A DNA stretch of 64,000 nt, from the NCBI RefSeq assembly GCF_036010505.1, contig NZ_CP108569.1, positions 5,199,001 to 5,263,000 on the forward strand, read 5' to 3'. Numbering within the stretch: position 1 is the first letter of the stretch; each line of letters opens with the position of its first letter. Both the position numbers and the translations under genes were made by a program. The stretch comes from Streptomyces sp. NBC_01197. Lineage in GTDB: Bacteria; Actinomycetota; Actinomycetes; Streptomycetales; Streptomycetaceae. Positions 62,545 through 64,000 of the stretch are shown here, in pieces. Below the pieces are notes generated by a model that saw only the letters and a program-made list of their open reading frames with translations, made no database searches and was not told the DNA's origin.

Positions 62545-64000
62545 GTGAGCGACACACAGACCTTGATCGAGACCCGGCCGCCCTCCGTGGCGACCCTTTT
62601 CACCCAGCGGGTGGCCCAGACGCCCGATGCCGAGGCGTACCGCTATCCGGTACCCGCGGCTTCCGGTGACGGACCTGATGAGTGGAAGTCCCTGAGCTGG
62701 GGCCAGGCGGCCGGGCGGGTGTACGCCATCGCCGCCGGCCTCATCGAACTCGGCGTGCGGCCCGAGGAGCGCGTCGCGCTCGCCTCCTCGACCCGGGTCG
62801 AATGGATTCTGGCCGACCTCGGCGTGATGTGCGCGGGAGCCGCGACGACGACGATCTATCCGTCGACCAACACCGAGGAGTCCGCGTACATCCTCTCCGA
62901 CTCCGAGAGCCGGGTGCTGATCGCGGAGGACGCCGGGCAGCTCGCCAAGGCGCGGGAGCGGCGCGCTGAGCTGCCGGACCTCCGCCATGTCGTGGTGATC
63001 GACAGCGCGGGCCTGGAGCCCGACCAGGCGGACGAGGCCGGCTGGGTCCGTACGCTCGCCGATCTGGAGGCCCGCGGAGTCGCGTACCTGGCGGCGAACC
63101 CCGGTGCGGTCAAGGAGCGGATCGGCGCCATCACAGCTGATCAGCTCGCCACCCTGATCTACACCTCGGGCACCACGGGCAGGCCCAAGGGCGTACGGCT
63201 GCCGCACGACAACTGGTCGTACATGGCCAAGGCCACGGTCTCCACCGGGCTGATCACCAAGGACGACGTCCAGTACCTCTGGCTGCCGCTCGCGCACGTC
63301 TTCGGCAAGGTGCTGACCTCCGGCCAGATCGAGGTCGGCCATGTCACCGCGGTGGACGGCCGGGTGGACAAGATCATCGAGAACCTTCCGGTGGTCCAGC
63401 CGACCTATATGGCAGCCGTCCCGAGGATCTTCGAGAAGGTCTACAACGGGGTCGCGGCCAAGGCGCGGGCCGGTGGCGGCGCCAAGTACAAGATCTTCCA
63501 GTGGGCCGCCGAAGTGGCACGCGAGTACGCGAAGGTCACCCAGGACAACTTCCGGCACACCGGCTCCGCTTCGGCGCCGTTCGCGCTCTCGGCCAAGCAC
63601 AAGGTCGCCGACGCGCTGGTGTACGCCAAGATCCGGGAGGCGTTCGGCGGGCGGCTGCGCGCCTGTGTCTCGGGCTCCGCCGCGCTCGCCCCCGACATCG
63701 GGCTGTTCTTCGCCGGTGCTGGCATCCACATCCTGGAGGGGTACGGCCTCACCGAGTCGAGCGCCGCCTCCTTCGTCAACCCCGGGGAGGCCTACCGCAC
63801 CGGAACCGTCGGCAAGCCGCTGCCCGGCACCGAGGTCCGGATCGCCGACGACGGTGAGGTCATGCTCCGCGGCCCCGGCATCATGGCGGGCTACCACCGG
63901 CTGCCGGAGAAGACCGCCGAAGTGCTGGAGTCCGACGGCTGGTTCCACACCGGCGACATCGGGGAGCTGTCGTCCGACGGCTATCTGCGGATCACCGACC
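62545..64000 (+). CDS. Long-chain acyl-CoA ligase (AMP-binding), 5' part
   Basis: The first ~485 residues of a FadD15-like AMP-forming synthetase that activates fatty acids with ATP and CoA; the 3' end lies outside the window. It has the P-loop LIYTSGTTGRPKG, YLWLPLAHVFGK, GSAALAPDIGLFF, EGYGLTESSAASFVN and the start of the hinge region GWFHTGDIGEL. The GTG start has CGGAGG 9 nt upstream. An AT-rich region with a possible operator lies just upstream. Confidence 0.95.
   Translation, partial: MSDTQTLIETRPPSVATLFTQRVAQTPDAEAYRYPVPAASGDGPDEWKSLSWGQAAGRVYAIAAGLIELGVRPEERVALASSTRVEWILADLGVMCAGAATTTIYPSTNTEESAYILSDSESRVLIAEDAGQLAKARERRAELPDLRHVVVIDSAGLEPDQADEAGWVRTLADLEARGVAYLAANPGAVKERIGAITADQLATLIYTSGTTGRPKGVRLPHDNWSYMAKATVSTGLITKDDVQYLWLPLAHVFGKVLTSGQIEVGHVTAVDGRVDKIIENLPVVQPTYMAAVPRIFEKVYNGVAAKARAGGGAKYKIFQWAAEVAREYAKVTQDNFRHTGSASAPFALSAKHKVADALVYAKIREAFGGRLRACVSGSAALAPDIGLFFAGAGIHILEGYGLTESSAASFVNPGEAYRTGTVGKPLPGTEVRIADDGEVMLRGPGIMAGYHRLPEKTAEVLESDGWFHTGDIGELSSDGYLRITD

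Overview
The window looks like a chromosomal core segment of a Streptomyces species or close relative. GC content is very high, GTG starts are frequent, TTA codons are almost absent, and the gene order valS-folC-ndk-mreBCD-pbp2-rodA-rne-rplU-rpmA-obg-proB-proA-nadD-rsfS-leuS-comEA-comEC-holA-rpsT-lepA matches what I recall of the Streptomyces coelicolor core (about SCO2615 down to SCO2561). No phage, insertion sequence or CRISPR array is visible.

Layout: (1) 1-5716: 3' part of valS, an extra MreB-type gene on the minus strand, folC, a small membrane protein and ndk. (2) 6005-12270: the mre spore-wall/elongation cluster mreB, mreC, mreD, PBP2 and rodA. (3) 12360-22389: the paired radical SAM (TIGR03960) and TIGR03936 genes, a 1393-residue RNase E/G with repetitive arms, rplU-rpmA and obg. 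(4) 22661-35158: an accessory-looking cell-wall glycopolymer island between obg and proB. It holds a GT4 glycosyltransferase, a fused cytidylyltransferase/SDR that looks like a CDP-alditol synthase, a membrane-anchored TagF-like polymerase, a complete dTDP-L-rhamnose set (rfbA, rfbB, rfbD, rfbC), a methyltransferase-like protein and a GT2 glycosyltransferase. (5) 35174-45591: proB, a small conserved protein, proA, two related single-pass membrane proteins, an M48 protease, two tiny membrane peptides, nadD, an LCP/LytR_C protein, rsfS and a histidine phosphatase. (6) 45703-49747: two identical tRNA-Ala(GGC) genes around a two-gene small-protein unit, then leuS behind a leader-peptide attenuator. 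(7) 49907-64000: a coiled-coil membrane protein, degV, comEA-comEC, a PNPOx-like protein, an arylamine N-acetyltransferase, a YceI protein, holA, rpsT, lepA and the start of a long-chain acyl-CoA ligase gene.

The common theme is cell-envelope assembly. The mre/PBP2/RodA machine, the glycopolymer island and the LCP protein that would attach such polymers to peptidoglycan all lie within 45 kb, interleaved with translation and proline genes.

The most interesting observations are the glycopolymer/rhamnose island, a pair of competing hairpins that could hide the ribosome binding site of the CDP-alditol synthase gene, a leucine-rich leader peptide with a terminator before leuS, a second conserved MreB next to valS, two CTG start codons (one forced by the sequence), and two neighbouring membrane proteins that share an N-terminal SVVF motif and leaderless promoter architecture. 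All functional statements are read from sequence motifs and remembered family knowledge. No searches were run.
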